Part shown: positions 1-8,685 of the stretch, piece by piece
Position numbering within the stretch: position 1 is the first letter of the stretch
How the letters are laid out: each line of letters starts with the position of its first letter
From: Savagea serpentis
GTDB lineage: Bacteria; Bacillota; Bacilli; Bacillales_A; Planococcaceae
DNA length: 60,092 bases
Reading direction: 5' to 3'
NCBI RefSeq assembly: GCF_015351395.1
Contig: NZ_JADKPV010000010.1
Location: forward strand, 1-60,092
Notes under the pieces: model-generated
Seen by the model: the letters and a program-made list of their open reading frames with translations, nothing else
Databases searched by the model: none
Told to the model about the DNA's origin: nothing
Program-made: the position numbers and the translations under genes

Positions 1-14
1 TTGTTTTTATTTTT

Positions 15-90
15 GGTCCCGTAGTGTAGCGGTTAACATGCCTGCCTGTCACGCAGGAGATCGCGGGTTCGATTCCCGTCGGGACCGCCA
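15..90 (+). tRNA. tRNA-Asp (GTC)
   Basis: A cloverleaf can be drawn by eye. The acceptor stem GGTCCCG (15-21) pairs with CGGGACC (80-86), followed by discriminator G87 and an encoded CCA. The anticodon loop reads CTGTCAC, giving anticodon GTC (Asp). The T arm has the GGTTCGATTCC core. In B. subtilis the trnE cluster also ends in tRNA-Asp just before the tsaE (ydiB) region, so this is probably the last tRNA of an rRNA/tRNA cluster lying before the window. Confidence 0.97.
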
Positions 91-105
91 TTATATAAAA
101 ATGTC

Positions 106-135
106 AACCGATTCTGTAAAGAGTCGGTTTTTTTT
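106..135 (+). terminator. Rho-independent terminator after tRNA-Asp
   Basis: ACCGATT (107-113) pairs with AGTCGGT (122-128) around a short loop, followed by a run of eight T. It ends the tRNA transcript before the tsaE operon. Confidence 0.85.
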
Positions 136-203
136 ATGGAAAAAAATAAAAAAGATGCGTATTGTTATAGAAGAGTAGATTGAAAATAGAGAGGAGTTTC
201 TGA

Positions 204-659
204 ATGAAACAACAATATACTGTATCTTCTCTTGAAGAAACGAGAAGATTAGCAGAAGCTTTCTCCCAATATGTACAACCACATATGGTCATTACATTAG
301 AAGGAGATTTAGGAGCAGGCAAAACAACATTTACGCAATTTTTAGCGCAAGCTTTAGAGATTGAAGAAACTGTAAATAGCCCAACATTTACGATTATGAA
401 AAGCTACCATTCAGGAGTTTTGCCTTTACATCATATTGATGCTTATCGATTAGAAGGTTCAAAAGAAGATTTAGGATGGGATGAAATATTTACAGACGCC
501 GCTCTTGTTATTGTAGAGTGGGCACAATTTATCGAAGAGGAATTACCAGAACAACGTTTGCAATTGTCGATTCGCTATGTCGATGAAACGACGCGAATCA
601 TCGAATACATACCGATTGGCGAGCGCTATGAAACATTATGCCAGGAGGTTTTTCAATGA
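204..659 (+). CDS. tsaE: tRNA t6A biosynthesis ATPase TsaE
   Basis: 151 aa, the usual TsaE length. TsaE is the P-loop ATPase that works with TsaB and TsaD to move threonylcarbamoyl onto A37 of ANN-decoding tRNAs in the cytoplasm. The Walker A motif GDLGAGKTT lies near residue 35, followed by the family's switch region (NSPTFT) and the IVEWAQ segment. The SD AGAGAGGAG precedes the ATG. It is the first gene of a four-gene, translationally coupled operon (tsaE-tsaB-rimI-tsaD), the Bacillus ydiBCDE arrangement. Its stop overlaps the next start as ATGA. Confidence 0.96.
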   Translation: MKQQYTVSSLEETRRLAEAFSQYVQPHMVITLEGDLGAGKTTFTQFLAQALEIEETVNSPTFTIMKSYHSGVLPLHHIDAYRLEGSKEDLGWDEIFTDAALVIVEWAQFIEEELPEQRLQLSIRYVDETTRIIEYIPIGERYETLCQEVFQ

Positions 660-1363
660 TTTGGCTAGGAATTGAGACATCTAGCATGCCGTTATCGATT
701 GCGGTTATGCGGGATGAAGAAGTGTTAGTAGAACTTAATGAGGCGATGCATATTACACATTCCCAAAGAGCGATGTCAGCGATTGATGAGGTGTGTCGTC
801 TCGCGCAAATTCAACCGAAAGAAATCGAAGCGATTGCAGTATCTGAAGGGCCTGGATCGTATACAGGTGTCAGAATTGGGGTAACGCTTGCGAAAACATT
901 AGCTTGGACATTAAATATTCCATTAGTTGGGGTCTCGAGTTTACAAGTACTAGCTCGTAATACGATGTATGCGGACGGAATTGTCTTTTCTTATATTGAT
1001 GCACGTCGCGGGGCCGTATATGGAGGTGCTTTTCATATACAAGCTGGCGAAGTCATTTCTCCTGTATTGGAAGAACAACACCTTTCGATGGAACAATGCA
1101 TTCAACAAATTCAATCCTATTCACAAGAGTTGAAAATTTTTACGGTTTCTGCAAGTGATGCATTTGATGAAGTGTTACGAGAAGCTTTCGGCGAACGTTT
1201 TTATCCTGTAGAAAAAGTGTTCAGTGTACCGAGAGCATCTCAAGTTATCCGACTAGCACAGGAGAAAATGAGTACGACATCTGTTCATACCTTTGTGCCG
1301 GAATATTTACGCATGACGGAAGCTGAAACGAATTGGTTGAAAGAGCAGAAGTCGAATGAATGA
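656..1363 (+). CDS. tsaB: tRNA t6A biosynthesis protein TsaB
   Basis: 235 aa from the ATG at 656. A longer reading from 638 is rejected because the SD AGGAGG sits just before 656. TsaB is the inactive ASKHA-fold paralogue that scaffolds TsaD. Seen here are the N-terminal LGIETSSMPLSIA and the SEGPGSYTGVRIG segment near residue 70, both typical of the family. The start overlaps tsaE by 4 nt and the end overlaps rimI by 8 nt. Confidence 0.95.
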   Translation: MIWLGIETSSMPLSIAVMRDEEVLVELNEAMHITHSQRAMSAIDEVCRLAQIQPKEIEAIAVSEGPGSYTGVRIGVTLAKTLAWTLNIPLVGVSSLQVLARNTMYADGIVFSYIDARRGAVYGGAFHIQAGEVISPVLEEQHLSMEQCIQQIQSYSQELKIFTVSASDAFDEVLREAFGERFYPVEKVFSVPRASQVIRLAQEKMSTTSVHTFVPEYLRMTEAETNWLKEQKSNE

Positions 1364-1811
1364 GTTGAATATTGTTCCGATGAAACTCGAGCATCTTGCG
1401 GGAGTATTGGAAGTAGAAAAACAATCATTTGATGATCCGTGGACGGAAGAAATTTTTCATCATGAAGTGACGAACAATCCATTTGCTTATTATATCGTCG
1501 CTTTGAAAGATGAAGAAGTTGTTGCGTATTGTGGGACTTGGATTGTATTTGAAGATTGTCAAATTACGAATATCGCGGTTCATCCTGCAAATCGTGGTCA
1601 GAAAATTGGAGATGCGTTAATGCAATATTTAATGAAGCATTGTCAGTTACACGAGGTAGACCGCATTTCTTTAGAAGTGCGTGTATCGAATGAAGTCGCT
1701 CAACATTTATATCGCAAATACGGATTTCAAGATGGCGGTATTCGAAAAAACTATTATACGGACGGTCCGACAACAGAGGATGCGCTCGTTATGTGGGTGG
1801 AGTTAAAATGA
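1356..1811 (+). CDS. rimI: Ribosomal-protein alanine N-acetyltransferase RimI
   Basis: 151 aa GNAT-fold acetyltransferase. The acetyl-CoA loop shows as [14 protein letters not shown] near residue 76, preceded by the ITNIAV beta strand, and the C-terminal ARHLYxKYGF-type motif ([11 protein letters not shown]) is present. RimI acetylates the N-terminal alanine of S18, and in many bacteria it sits between tsaB and tsaD as here. It overlaps both neighbours (8 nt and 4 nt), which indicates coupled translation. The substrate is inferred from family and location. Confidence 0.92.
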   Translation: MNELNIVPMKLEHLAGVLEVEKQSFDDPWTEEIFHHEVTNNPFAYYIVALKDEEVVAYCGTWIVFEDCQITNIAVHPANRGQKIGDALMQYLMKHCQLHEVDRISLEVRVSNEVAQHLYRKYGFQDGGIRKNYYTDGPTTEDALVMWVELK

Positions 1812-2833
1812 AGAAACAACCAATTTATATTTTAGGCATTGAAACGAGTTGTGATGAAACAGCAGCAGCTGTTATTAAAGATGGAACTGAAATAGTTTCC
1901 AATGTTGTTGCGAGCCAAATCGAAAATCAACGCCGGTTCGGTGGAGTCGTTCCAGAAGTCGCATCACGCCTCCATGTGGAACAAATTACATTAGTGATTG
2001 AAGAAGCGTTACAACAAGCGAATTTACAACCGAGTGACTTACATGCGGTCGCGGTTACAGAAGGTCCGGGATTGGTAGGCGCTTTATTAATCGGCATTAA
2101 TGCAGCAAAAGCATTTGCTTGGGCGAACGGTTTACCGATTATCGGAGTGCATCATATCGCTGGCCATATTTATGCGAATCAACTCGTCACGGAAATGAAA
2201 TTTCCTTTAATGGCGCTCATCGTCTCTGGAGGACATACAGAGCTTATTTATATGGAAGAGCATGGGAAGTTCGAAAAGATTGGAGAAACGCGAGATGATG
2301 CAGCTGGAGAAGCGTATGATAAAGTCGCACGCGTACTCTCACTTCCATATCCAGGAGGTCCCCATATTGATCGACTTGCTCAAATAGAAGGAGAAGCGGT
2401 TGATTTTCCAAGAGCTTGGTTGGAAAAAGAAAGTTATGATTTCAGTTTTAGTGGATTGAAGTCAGCCGTTATTAATTATTCACACAATGTGAAACAGCGT
2501 GGCGAACAATTAAATCCTGAAGCAGTCGCACGTGGCTTCCAACAAAGTGTAGTAGACGTATTGACTGAACGCACAGTTCGCGCAGCGAAAGAATACGACG
2601 TGAAACAAGTGATCGCAGCGGGTGGAGTATCGGCTAATCAAGGATTGCGCCATGCTTTACAGAAAGAACTAGCAGCAGCGAATATTGAATTTTCCGTACC
2701 ACCGATTCAATATTGTACAGACAATGCGGCGATGATCGGGGCAGCAGGTTATGAAATGTACCGAAAAGGATGTCGCAGTGACTGGACGATGAACGGTGAG
2801 CCAGGCAAAGCACTTACATCTTGGAATAATTAA
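1808..2833 (+). CDS. tsaD: tRNA N6-adenosine threonylcarbamoyltransferase TsaD
   Basis: 341 aa from the ATG at 1808, which overlaps the rimI stop as ATGA. TsaD is the catalytic subunit of t6A synthesis, transferring threonylcarbamoyl from its AMP adduct to tRNA A37. The metal-binding HxxxH motif appears as HHIAGH near residue 112. [12 protein letters not shown] opens the ASKHA fold, and VSGGHTEL and the C-terminal [12 protein letters not shown] are typical. It is the last gene of the operon and a strong hairpin follows. Confidence 0.97.
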   Translation: MKKQPIYILGIETSCDETAAAVIKDGTEIVSNVVASQIENQRRFGGVVPEVASRLHVEQITLVIEEALQQANLQPSDLHAVAVTEGPGLVGALLIGINAAKAFAWANGLPIIGVHHIAGHIYANQLVTEMKFPLMALIVSGGHTELIYMEEHGKFEKIGETRDDAAGEAYDKVARVLSLPYPGGPHIDRLAQIEGEAVDFPRAWLEKESYDFSFSGLKSAVINYSHNVKQRGEQLNPEAVARGFQQSVVDVLTERTVRAAKEYDVKQVIAAGGVSANQGLRHALQKELAAANIEFSVPPIQYCTDNAAMIGAAGYEMYRKGCRSDWTMNGEPGKALTSWNN

Positions 2834-2836
2834 AAA

Positions 2837-2874
2837 AATGATCTTTCCTCATATGAAGAGGAGAGATCATTTTT
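2837..2874. terminator. Bidirectional terminator between tsaD and the ATP-grasp gene
   Basis: AAATGATCT with TCCTC pairs with GAGGA plus AGATCATTT, flanked by A-rich and T-rich runs. It can therefore end both convergent transcripts. Confidence 0.85.
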
Positions 2875-2876
2875 AG

Positions 2877-3929
2877 TTAAGCGAGAGTTGCGGCATTTTC
2901 GTGTTCAGTAATCCATTCGATAATCGTATCTGCAATTTGAGAAGCTAGAGAAAGATGAGAAGTGAATCCGACGCATGAACAGTTCATTTCACCGAGAACA
3001 TACTTGTCTTGACCTTCTTCATCCGTATCTAAAATAAAATCAGCAGTCCATAGTAAAGGTAAGTCGTATCCGCCGAGCGTTTGTTGAATGAGAGGAAGGT
3101 CTTTTGAAAAGGATTGAATTAAACCGTCCCATAAGACAGGGGGGTCGTAACGATAATGAGCTCCTGAAAATAAAGTGGCACTAAATGCATCTTTCGTATC
3201 GGCTGGTTTTTTATGAACGACATTAATCGGTGTATCACGCAACATGAGTAAGCGAATTTCTCCTTCTGTAATGCGCGGTAAAAATGGCATATCGATTAAC
3301 ATTCCATTTTCGCCAATAATGTATTGTTCGCAAAATGTCATAAAGTCACTTAATGTATGGTATTCGATATGATTATCTTTTGCCTCTGTACATTTGATTT
3401 GAGCATTTAATGGAACTTCTGTTGCATGTTCTGCAAGAGGAGAAACGAGCGACACCCGCCAAATTCCTTCGCCTGTCGATCCGCGGTTTTGTTTTAATAC
3501 ACGTTCATTTCGTGCGAGTGATTTTGGGAATTGATGCGAAAATTCTATGACTGTGTAATAAGCGTACGTATCTTCAGGAACGAGTGATGTATTTTTTAAA
3601 TGAACGAGCGCATCTTTCGAACCGTAGCCAATCATCGCATCTGGATGTGGCAAACCTAGAACGCCCTCTTCACATAATGCGCGCAACATATCAAAGTATT
3701 GTGTTTCGTCTTCCAAGTTTCCGGGGTTAATGCGTGAAACATAAGCGACGGCCTGCTGTTTGACATATTCAAAAATGTCATCACGTTTTTCGACATCAAA
3801 GAAAATCACTTCTGCTTCATATCCTTTTTCTTGCAAGGCATGAACCATAGGCATCGTATCCGGGCGATGTCCGTCTGGCCCTTTATCAGAGCCGCCTTTC
3901 ACTTCGAAAAAAATCACTTTTTTGCTCAT
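2877..3929 (-). CDS. ATP-grasp family protein (Cj0069-like)
   Basis: 350 aa. The layout is that of a soluble ATP-grasp ligase. An N-terminal Rossmann-like part (VIFFEVKGGSDKG) is followed by the ATP-binding segment VLKQNRGSTGEGIWRV near residue 145, and late acidic/Asn metal ligands in FILDT and LGEMNCSCVG near residue 315. It resembles proteins annotated as the Cj0069 family, whose substrate I do not know. A good SD (GAGGAGGAAGCG) precedes the ATG. It is monocistronic, convergent with tsaD and between two hairpins. The fold call is firmer than the family name. Confidence 0.7.
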   Translation of the reverse strand: MSKKVIFFEVKGGSDKGPDGHRPDTMPMVHALQEKGYEAEVIFFDVEKRDDIFEYVKQQAVAYVSRINPGNLEDETQYFDMLRALCEEGVLGLPHPDAMIGYGSKDALVHLKNTSLVPEDTYAYYTVIEFSHQFPKSLARNERVLKQNRGSTGEGIWRVSLVSPLAEHATEVPLNAQIKCTEAKDNHIEYHTLSDFMTFCEQYIIGENGMLIDMPFLPRITEGEIRLLMLRDTPINVVHKKPADTKDAFSATLFSGAHYRYDPPVLWDGLIQSFSKDLPLIQQTLGGYDLPLLWTADFILDTDEEGQDKYVLGEMNCSCVGFTSHLSLASQIADTIIEWITEHENAATLA

Positions 3930-4055
3930 ATCGCTTCCTCCTCATGATGTGTAATCCTCTATAATATAAGGGGAAGTCACAAAAGAAGATATACATAAAT
4001 TGTAAAACATATGTAAAGAAAAGGGTGAAATTGCACCTCCTCTTCTTGCGATATT

Positions 4056-4367
4056 TTATGGAAAGTCGTTAAGTATAAAACCAACTCCCATGAGTATCGG
4101 AATTAAAATGATGACTAAAATAATAAAGAGAGGCAGCAAAATTCCGACGTATTTTTTGACACCTTCTTCTTTCTTTTTGATAGCGTAAAAACTTGTAGCG
4201 CATCCTAAAATCAATGAGATGATAGCGATGATTAACATAACCTTCATCATTAATACGATAAATCCTTGTGGATGAACTGGCGAGATTAAATAAGGGGTAA
4301 CTAAAAATAGAGAACCAACTATACTTAATACGAGAGACCAGTAACTGTAAGACTTGTTTAAAAACAT
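4056..4367 (-). CDS. Small membrane protein, last gene of the ECF sigma operon
   Basis: 103 aa with three predicted membrane segments (about residues 10-28, 36-60 and 72-98) separated by a short basic loop (IKKKEEGVKK). There is no catalytic motif and I do not recognise a family beyond DUF4064-like small membrane proteins. It follows the 91-aa membrane protein by 15 nt on the same strand, with an SD (GGAGG) before its ATG. It is therefore probably co-transcribed with the sigma factor and part of its envelope output. Confidence 0.65.
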   Translation of the reverse strand: MFLNKSYSYWSLVLSIVGSLFLVTPYLISPVHPQGFIVLMMKVMLIIAIISLILGCATSFYAIKKKEEGVKKYVGILLPLFIILVIILIPILMGVGFILNDFP

Positions 4368-4382
4368 ATCATAACCTCCTAT

Positions 4383-4658
4383 TCAATTTTTATAAAAAAA
4401 GAGTGTGCCTACTGCAATAAAGATCGCGTAAACATTGATAATCATCCCAATTAGCGGAGTGCTGTCAAAACCTTTTCTCATATACAATACAACGCCTCCA
4501 AGTAATATAGCCATCAAGCTTAAAGAAATATTGCTCCAAAAGTAAACTGGTTTGCCTATTAAAACGTTTAAATTCATCAAAAACAAATTAATAATGATGA
4601 GAGCATAAGCGAAACAATGCAAAAGATTACTGAAATCAAACTTTTTTCTTACGTTCAT
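4383..4658 (-). CDS. Small membrane protein of the ECF sigma operon
   Basis: 91 aa with three hydrophobic segments (about residues 14-30, 38-58 and 68-86) and a basic N-terminus (MNVRKKFDF). The SD AGGAAGGAGATG precedes the ATG. No family is recognised. Its place between the short anti-sigma-like gene and another small membrane protein suggests an envelope-stress regulon. That is inference from position only. Confidence 0.65.
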   Translation of the reverse strand: MNVRKKFDFSNLLHCFAYALIIINLFLMNLNVLIGKPVYFWSNISLSLMAILLGGVVLYMRKGFDSTPLIGMIINVYAIFIAVGTLFFYKN

Positions 4659-4717
4659 AAGTTCATCTCCTTCCTAAATAGACAGTACTAGTTGAAGCTG
4701 ACCGTAGAAAAAGTATC

Positions 4718-5026
4718 CTAAGGTAAAAGGTTGAAAGCCATTGCAATCAAATTTAAGGTAGGAAGAAGAAGAAGAGAGACGATTAAAGAAATAAGGCTAA
4801 TTCGAAAATAGGCATGGAGTTGACTGCGCTTTAAAATTTTTCTTTCAGCTTCAAAGTTGTCATGATCTTTTTTTAACGATCCAGTCGTTTCTGCTTCTAA
4901 AACAGCTTGATATTCATCGAGCTTTTCTAATATCTCTTCAAATTGTTCTTCTTCTTCAGCTGTTAATAATCCGAACTCATATTTTTTTAAATTTTCTTTA
5001 AACTCCTTATTATTCAAGAAATTCAC
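4718..5026 (-). CDS. Short anti-sigma-like membrane protein
   Basis: 102 aa. Residues 1-75 are charged and helical (YEFGLLTAEEEEQFEEILEK), like the cytoplasmic sigma-binding part of Bacillus anti-sigma factors, and one membrane segment closes the protein (about 78-98). Anti-sigma factors with this N-terminal domain normally continue into a large extracytoplasmic domain. Here the stop follows the membrane helix, and no continuation was found in the other frames downstream. The gene overlaps the sigma factor by 17 nt, so the two are translated together. Confidence 0.7.
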   Translation of the reverse strand: MNFLNNKEFKENLKKYEFGLLTAEEEEQFEEILEKLDEYQAVLEAETTGSLKKDHDNFEAERKILKRSQLHAYFRISLISLIVSLLLLPTLNLIAMAFNLLP

Positions 5027-5507
5027 CCTTTCTTTTTAAAGAACGTTTCAGATTTCGTTTGGCACGAAATAAAATACTTTTGAAATTAGATTCAGTAACG
5101 TTCATTTTTTCAGCTGCTTCTTTATAGGAAAGTTCCTCCACATAAAAACAAAGCATCGCTTCTCGATAATTGGCTTTCAAATTGCAAATTTCTTTATATA
5201 TTTTTTGAACGTCTTCTTTTTCGAGCAGTTGTTCTTCCAAAGATGAAACGACATCTGGTATGTTTGAAAAGTCATATTCTAGAGCAGCTATCCTTTTGTT
5301 TTTTCTTAAGTGGTCATAAAAGAGATGGCGAGCCACTGTAAAAAGCCATGCTTTATTTGGACGATTTTCAAACATATCTTTATGCAAATAAGCACGAGTA
5401 AATGTTTCTTGAACAATATCTTCTGTTAAAGATTGATTTTTAGTTAAAGAAAAAACAAATCTAAAAATATCATGAAAATATGCAGCATACAATTCCTCCA
5501 TATTCAT
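5010..5507 (-). CDS. ECF (sigma-70 group 4) RNA polymerase sigma factor
   Basis: 165 aa. Region 2 is visible as YFHDIFRFVFSLT...AEDIVQETF-like sequence (EDIVQETFTRAYLH, near residue 28) and ARHLFYDHLRK. Region 4 is visible as AMLCFYVEELSYKEAAEKMNVTESNFKS with a basic tail. It is the first gene of a four-gene minus-strand operon, with its overlapping anti-sigma candidate next. A matching ECF promoter lies upstream, so it is probably autoregulated. Which of the Bacillus ECF groups it belongs to cannot be told by eye. Confidence 0.93.
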   Translation of the reverse strand: MNMEELYAAYFHDIFRFVFSLTKNQSLTEDIVQETFTRAYLHKDMFENRPNKAWLFTVARHLFYDHLRKNKRIAALEYDFSNIPDVVSSLEEQLLEKEDVQKIYKEICNLKANYREAMLCFYVEELSYKEAAEKMNVTESNFKSILFRAKRNLKRSLKRKGEFLE

Positions 5508-5533
5508 TCAAGAAACATCCCCCTTCGCTTTAA

Positions 5534-5560
5534 TAACGATTGAAAGTATAATTTGTTACA
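5534..5560 (-). promoter_or_regulatory. ECF-type promoter of the sigma operon
   Basis: Read on the minus strand there is TGTAAC (5560-5555), 16 nt, then CGTTA (5538-5534). This resembles the Bacillus ECF consensus TGAAAC-N16-CGTC, with the AAC and CGT cores intact. It lies about 27 nt upstream of the sigma gene start. Confidence 0.6.
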
Positions 5561-5624
5561 CCCGAATTACTAAACATAAATGTAAGACACGTATAAAAAG
5601 GAAGGTACTATATTTTTTCAAACG

Positions 5625-5660
5625 AAAAGCAGAAATGGCACATGGCCCATTTCTGCTTTT
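5625..5660 (-). terminator. Terminator of the ABC-F gene
   Basis: AAAAGCAGAAATGG (5625-5638) pairs with CCATTTCTGCTTTT (5646-5659) around a 7-nt loop. The A-rich 5' side serves as the T tract for the minus-strand gene. Confidence 0.85.
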
Positions 5661-5668
5661 TTATAATA

Positions 5669-7600
5669 CTATTCGAGTTGTTCAAGCTGTTCGGTTGCTT
5701 CCAACCACTGTTCACTTAGCGAGTCATGTTGTTCTTGCTCTGCATCAATCGTCGTTTGAAGTTCGATCAGTTGCTCATGGTCGTTTGCGAGAGCAGGATC
5801 GTGCATTTGTTCATTCAGTTCATCGAGTTTTGCTTCGATTTCAGCCATTTCTCGTTCGACACGCTCGACGATTCGTTCGTATTTGCGTCGTTCTTTCTTT
5901 TGTTCACGACGCTCTTGCTTATGTTCTTCTTCAGCTGTACTCGGAGCAGCTTGTTCTTCGACTTGTAAAATATTTAAATCGATTAATTCTTCTTTTTTCG
6001 CGACATAATAGTTGTAATCGCCTAAGTACTCGACGATACCAGTCGGTGTTAGTTCCATCACTTTCGTCGCGAGTCGATTGATGAAGTATCGGTCATGGGA
6101 GACGAAGAGCAATGTTCCTGGGAAGTCGTCTAAGGCATTTTCGAGCACTTCTTTACTATCTAAGTCCAAATGGTTCGTCGGCTCATCGAGAATGAGTGTA
6201 TTCGATTGTTCGAGCATAAGTTTAGCTAAAGAAAGTCGTGCTTTTTCTCCACCTGATAACGAAGCTACTGGTTTTTCGACATCATCGCCTGAAAATAAAA
6301 ATCGTCCGAGCAATGTGCGAATATCTTTTTCTTGCATGAGTGGCCAATCGTTCCAAATCTCTTGCAAAACAGTGCCGTTGCCAACGAGTGTCGCTTGTTC
6401 TTGATCGTAATAGCCAATTTCGACATTCGTTCCGTACCGAATAGAACCTGCAATCGGTGTGTCGCGTTTGACGATAGATTTTAATAATGTCGATTTTCCG
6501 ACGCCATTCGGTCCAACGATCGCAATACGTTCTCCGCGGTATACGCGCATGTCGATTTGTTGAGCAAGCACATTTTGCCCGTAACCGATCGCTAAGTCAT
6601 CGACCGATAAGACGTCATTTCCGCTTTGCTTTTTAGTAGAGAATGAGAATTGAGCAGAGCGTTCATCTCCGTCAGGTGCGTCCATCCATTCTGTTTTATT
6701 CAACACTTTTCTTCGGCTTTTTGCCATTTTAGAAGTGGATGCTCGCGCGATATTTTTTTGAATGAATTGCTCGAGTTTTGCTTTTTCAGTTTGTTCACGT
6801 TCGAAACGTTTCATATCGCGCTCATACGTCTTCGCTTTTTCATCTAAGTAGAAGCTGTAGTTTCCAGGATATTTCGTCACTTCATTACGGGCAATCTCAT
6901 ATGTAATCGTCGTAATTTGATCGAGGAAATAGCGGTCATGAGACACGATTAAAATGGCTCCTTCATACGAAGCTAAATATTTTTCAAGCCAACTTAATGT
7001 TTCAATGTCTAAATGGTTTGTCGGTTCGTCCAATATGAGAAGCTTCGGATTTTGAAGTAACATTTTCGCTAGGGCGAGTCGCGTTTTTTCTCCACCTGAC
7101 AGGACGTTGACTGGTCGCTCATAATGTTCCGGATAAAATTGCATACCGTGCAAAATCGAGCGAATGTCGGATTCGTATTGATAGCCTTTATTGTTTGTGA
7201 AGTCGACTTGAATCGCATCATATGCTTTGAACACTTCATCGTAAGCTTCTTGGTCAGCTTGAGGATTTAAATTCGCCATCTGTTGTTCGAGATGACGCAT
7301 TTGTTTTTCCATTTGTCGAACCGGTTCAAAGACGGTTAGCATCTCATCCCAAATCGATAGTTCTGAATCGATATGAGAGTGCTGTTCTAAGTAGCCGACG
7401 GTAATATCTTTCGGAATGATAATATCGCCTTCGTCATAGTTCATTTCTCCAGCGATTATTTTTAATAATGTTGATTTTCCAGCGCCATTACGACCGACTA
7501 ATGCGACGCGGTCTCGATGTTGTACTTCGAGTTGCGCATTTTCGATAATCGGGACGCCAGAAAATGATTTCGTTAAACGATTAACTTGTAAAACGATCAT
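5669..7600 (-). CDS. ABC-F family ATPase (YdiF-type)
   Basis: 643 aa, soluble, with two ABC ATPase cassettes and no membrane part. Cassette 1 has Walker A GRNGAGKST (near 38), signature LSGGEKTRL and Walker B LLILDEPTNHLD. Cassette 2 has GPNGVGKST (near 365), LSGGEKARL and LILDEPTNHLD. A charged interdomain linker (about 240-320) and a C-terminal coiled coil (about 540-643) follow. ABC-F proteins act on the ribosome. The position next to rex and the t6A operon matches B. subtilis ydiF. Whether it gives antibiotic protection cannot be judged from this. Confidence 0.95.
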   Translation of the reverse strand: MIVLQVNRLTKSFSGVPIIENAQLEVQHRDRVALVGRNGAGKSTLLKIIAGEMNYDEGDIIIPKDITVGYLEQHSHIDSELSIWDEMLTVFEPVRQMEKQMRHLEQQMANLNPQADQEAYDEVFKAYDAIQVDFTNNKGYQYESDIRSILHGMQFYPEHYERPVNVLSGGEKTRLALAKMLLQNPKLLILDEPTNHLDIETLSWLEKYLASYEGAILIVSHDRYFLDQITTITYEIARNEVTKYPGNYSFYLDEKAKTYERDMKRFEREQTEKAKLEQFIQKNIARASTSKMAKSRRKVLNKTEWMDAPDGDERSAQFSFSTKKQSGNDVLSVDDLAIGYGQNVLAQQIDMRVYRGERIAIVGPNGVGKSTLLKSIVKRDTPIAGSIRYGTNVEIGYYDQEQATLVGNGTVLQEIWNDWPLMQEKDIRTLLGRFLFSGDDVEKPVASLSGGEKARLSLAKLMLEQSNTLILDEPTNHLDLDSKEVLENALDDFPGTLLFVSHDRYFINRLATKVMELTPTGIVEYLGDYNYYVAKKEELIDLNILQVEEQAAPSTAEEEHKQERREQKKERRKYERIVERVEREMAEIEAKLDELNEQMHDPALANDHEQLIELQTTIDAEQEQHDSLSEQWLEATEQLEQLE

Positions 7601-7757
7601 CGTCTTTCACCTCTATCCTTCCTAAGTTTATCAAAATAACCCGAAAGTCTCCATCTAAAATCATTGTGGCAACATGTGTTGAAATTGTGTAACTTTACAA
7701 CTTGAAAACGGTACTGTACGATAGAAACGTTAATATGGACGTATCAGGAGGAAGATT

Positions 7758-8408
7758 ATGAAACAAACGCAGAAAGTTCCTGAAGCGACATCGAAGCGGT
7801 TGCCGATTTATTATCGGATTTTGCAGAAGTTTGAACAAGCAGGAAAAAAGCGTGTTTCTTCTAATGAATTGAGTGAAGTATTGAAAGTAGATGCAGCGAC
7901 GATTCGTCGTGACTTTTCTCATTTCGGCGCACTCGGCCGTAAAGGTTACGGATACGATGTAGAAGAACTCGTGCAGTTTTTCCGTGGTGTGCTTGATCAA
8001 GATGAAGCGACGAATGTAGCTTTAATCGGTGTCGGTAGTTTAGGAAGTGCTTTTATTAAATATAATTTCCAAAAAAGTCATAACACTCGTGTCGTGATCG
8101 CCTTTGACCCGAAAGCCCCTCATGAAGGAAAAGAGATGAATGGTGTTCCGGTATATCACCCAGATGAGATCGAAGAACAAATTCAAAAGCGAGGCATTGA
8201 AGTCGTCATTTTAACCGTCCCTTCCAAAGTGGCGCAAGAAGTGACGAATCGACTTGCGACAATCGGCATTAAAGGAATTTTAAACTTTACGACGACTCGT
8301 TTAACGGTGCCCGATACGATTCGCGTGCATACGATTGATCTGTCTGTAGAACTGCAAACCCTCATCTATTTTATTCGAAATGATGAAAATCAGTCACAAA
8401 TGGATTAA
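7758..8408 (+). CDS. rex: Redox-sensing transcriptional repressor Rex
   Basis: 216 aa, the normal length. The N-terminal winged helix ([26 protein letters not shown]) binds DNA. The Rossmann domain has GVGSLGSAF near residue 90, and the C-terminal swapped helix is present. Rex senses the NADH/NAD+ ratio and represses fermentation and respiration genes. The SD AGGAGG precedes the ATG. It is divergent from the ABC-F gene and upstream of tatA-tatC, as in B. subtilis ydiH. Confidence 0.97.
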   Translation: MKQTQKVPEATSKRLPIYYRILQKFEQAGKKRVSSNELSEVLKVDAATIRRDFSHFGALGRKGYGYDVEELVQFFRGVLDQDEATNVALIGVGSLGSAFIKYNFQKSHNTRVVIAFDPKAPHEGKEMNGVPVYHPDEIEEQIQKRGIEVVILTVPSKVAQEVTNRLATIGIKGILNFTTTRLTVPDTIRVHTIDLSVELQTLIYFIRNDENQSQMD

Positions 8409-8475
8409 GTTCAAGATGGAAAAAATATCACATATCATGTAAAATGAATATATTATTGAGGGAGGTGCGTGCGAA

Positions 8476-8661
8476 ATGCCAAGTGTAGGAAGTTTACTCA
8501 TTATCGCGGTTATTGCACTACTTATTTTCGGACCGAAAAAATTACCTGAAATCGGTAAAGCGTTCGGGTCATCATTACGAGAGTTTAAAGACGCGACTCG
8601 CGGAATTACTCATGACGATGACGAACCGAAAAAGAACGAGACAAAAAAAGAGGTTCAGTAA
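8476..8661 (+). CDS. tatA: Twin-arginine translocase subunit TatA
   Basis: 61 aa. It has one N-terminal membrane helix (VGSLLIIAVIALLIFGPKKLPE), where the FGPKKLPEIGKA hinge is diagnostic, followed by an amphipathic helix (LREFKDATRGI) and a charged tail. TatA forms the channel-like oligomer for folded Tat substrates. The SD GGGAGGTG precedes the ATG. tatC follows 24 nt later, giving a minimal TatAC system like B. subtilis TatAy/TatCy. Confidence 0.96.
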   Translation: MPSVGSLLIIAVIALLIFGPKKLPEIGKAFGSSLREFKDATRGITHDDDEPKKNETKKEVQ

Positions 8662-8685
8662 CACGAAGTAAGGGATGTCATTCCT

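Noticed and set aside
7685-7700. TTGTGTAACTTTACAA upstream of rex as a Rex operator
   Set aside because: Only the outer TTGT/ACAA agree with TTGTGAA-N4-TTCACAA. The inner positions do not, so autoregulation is not supported.
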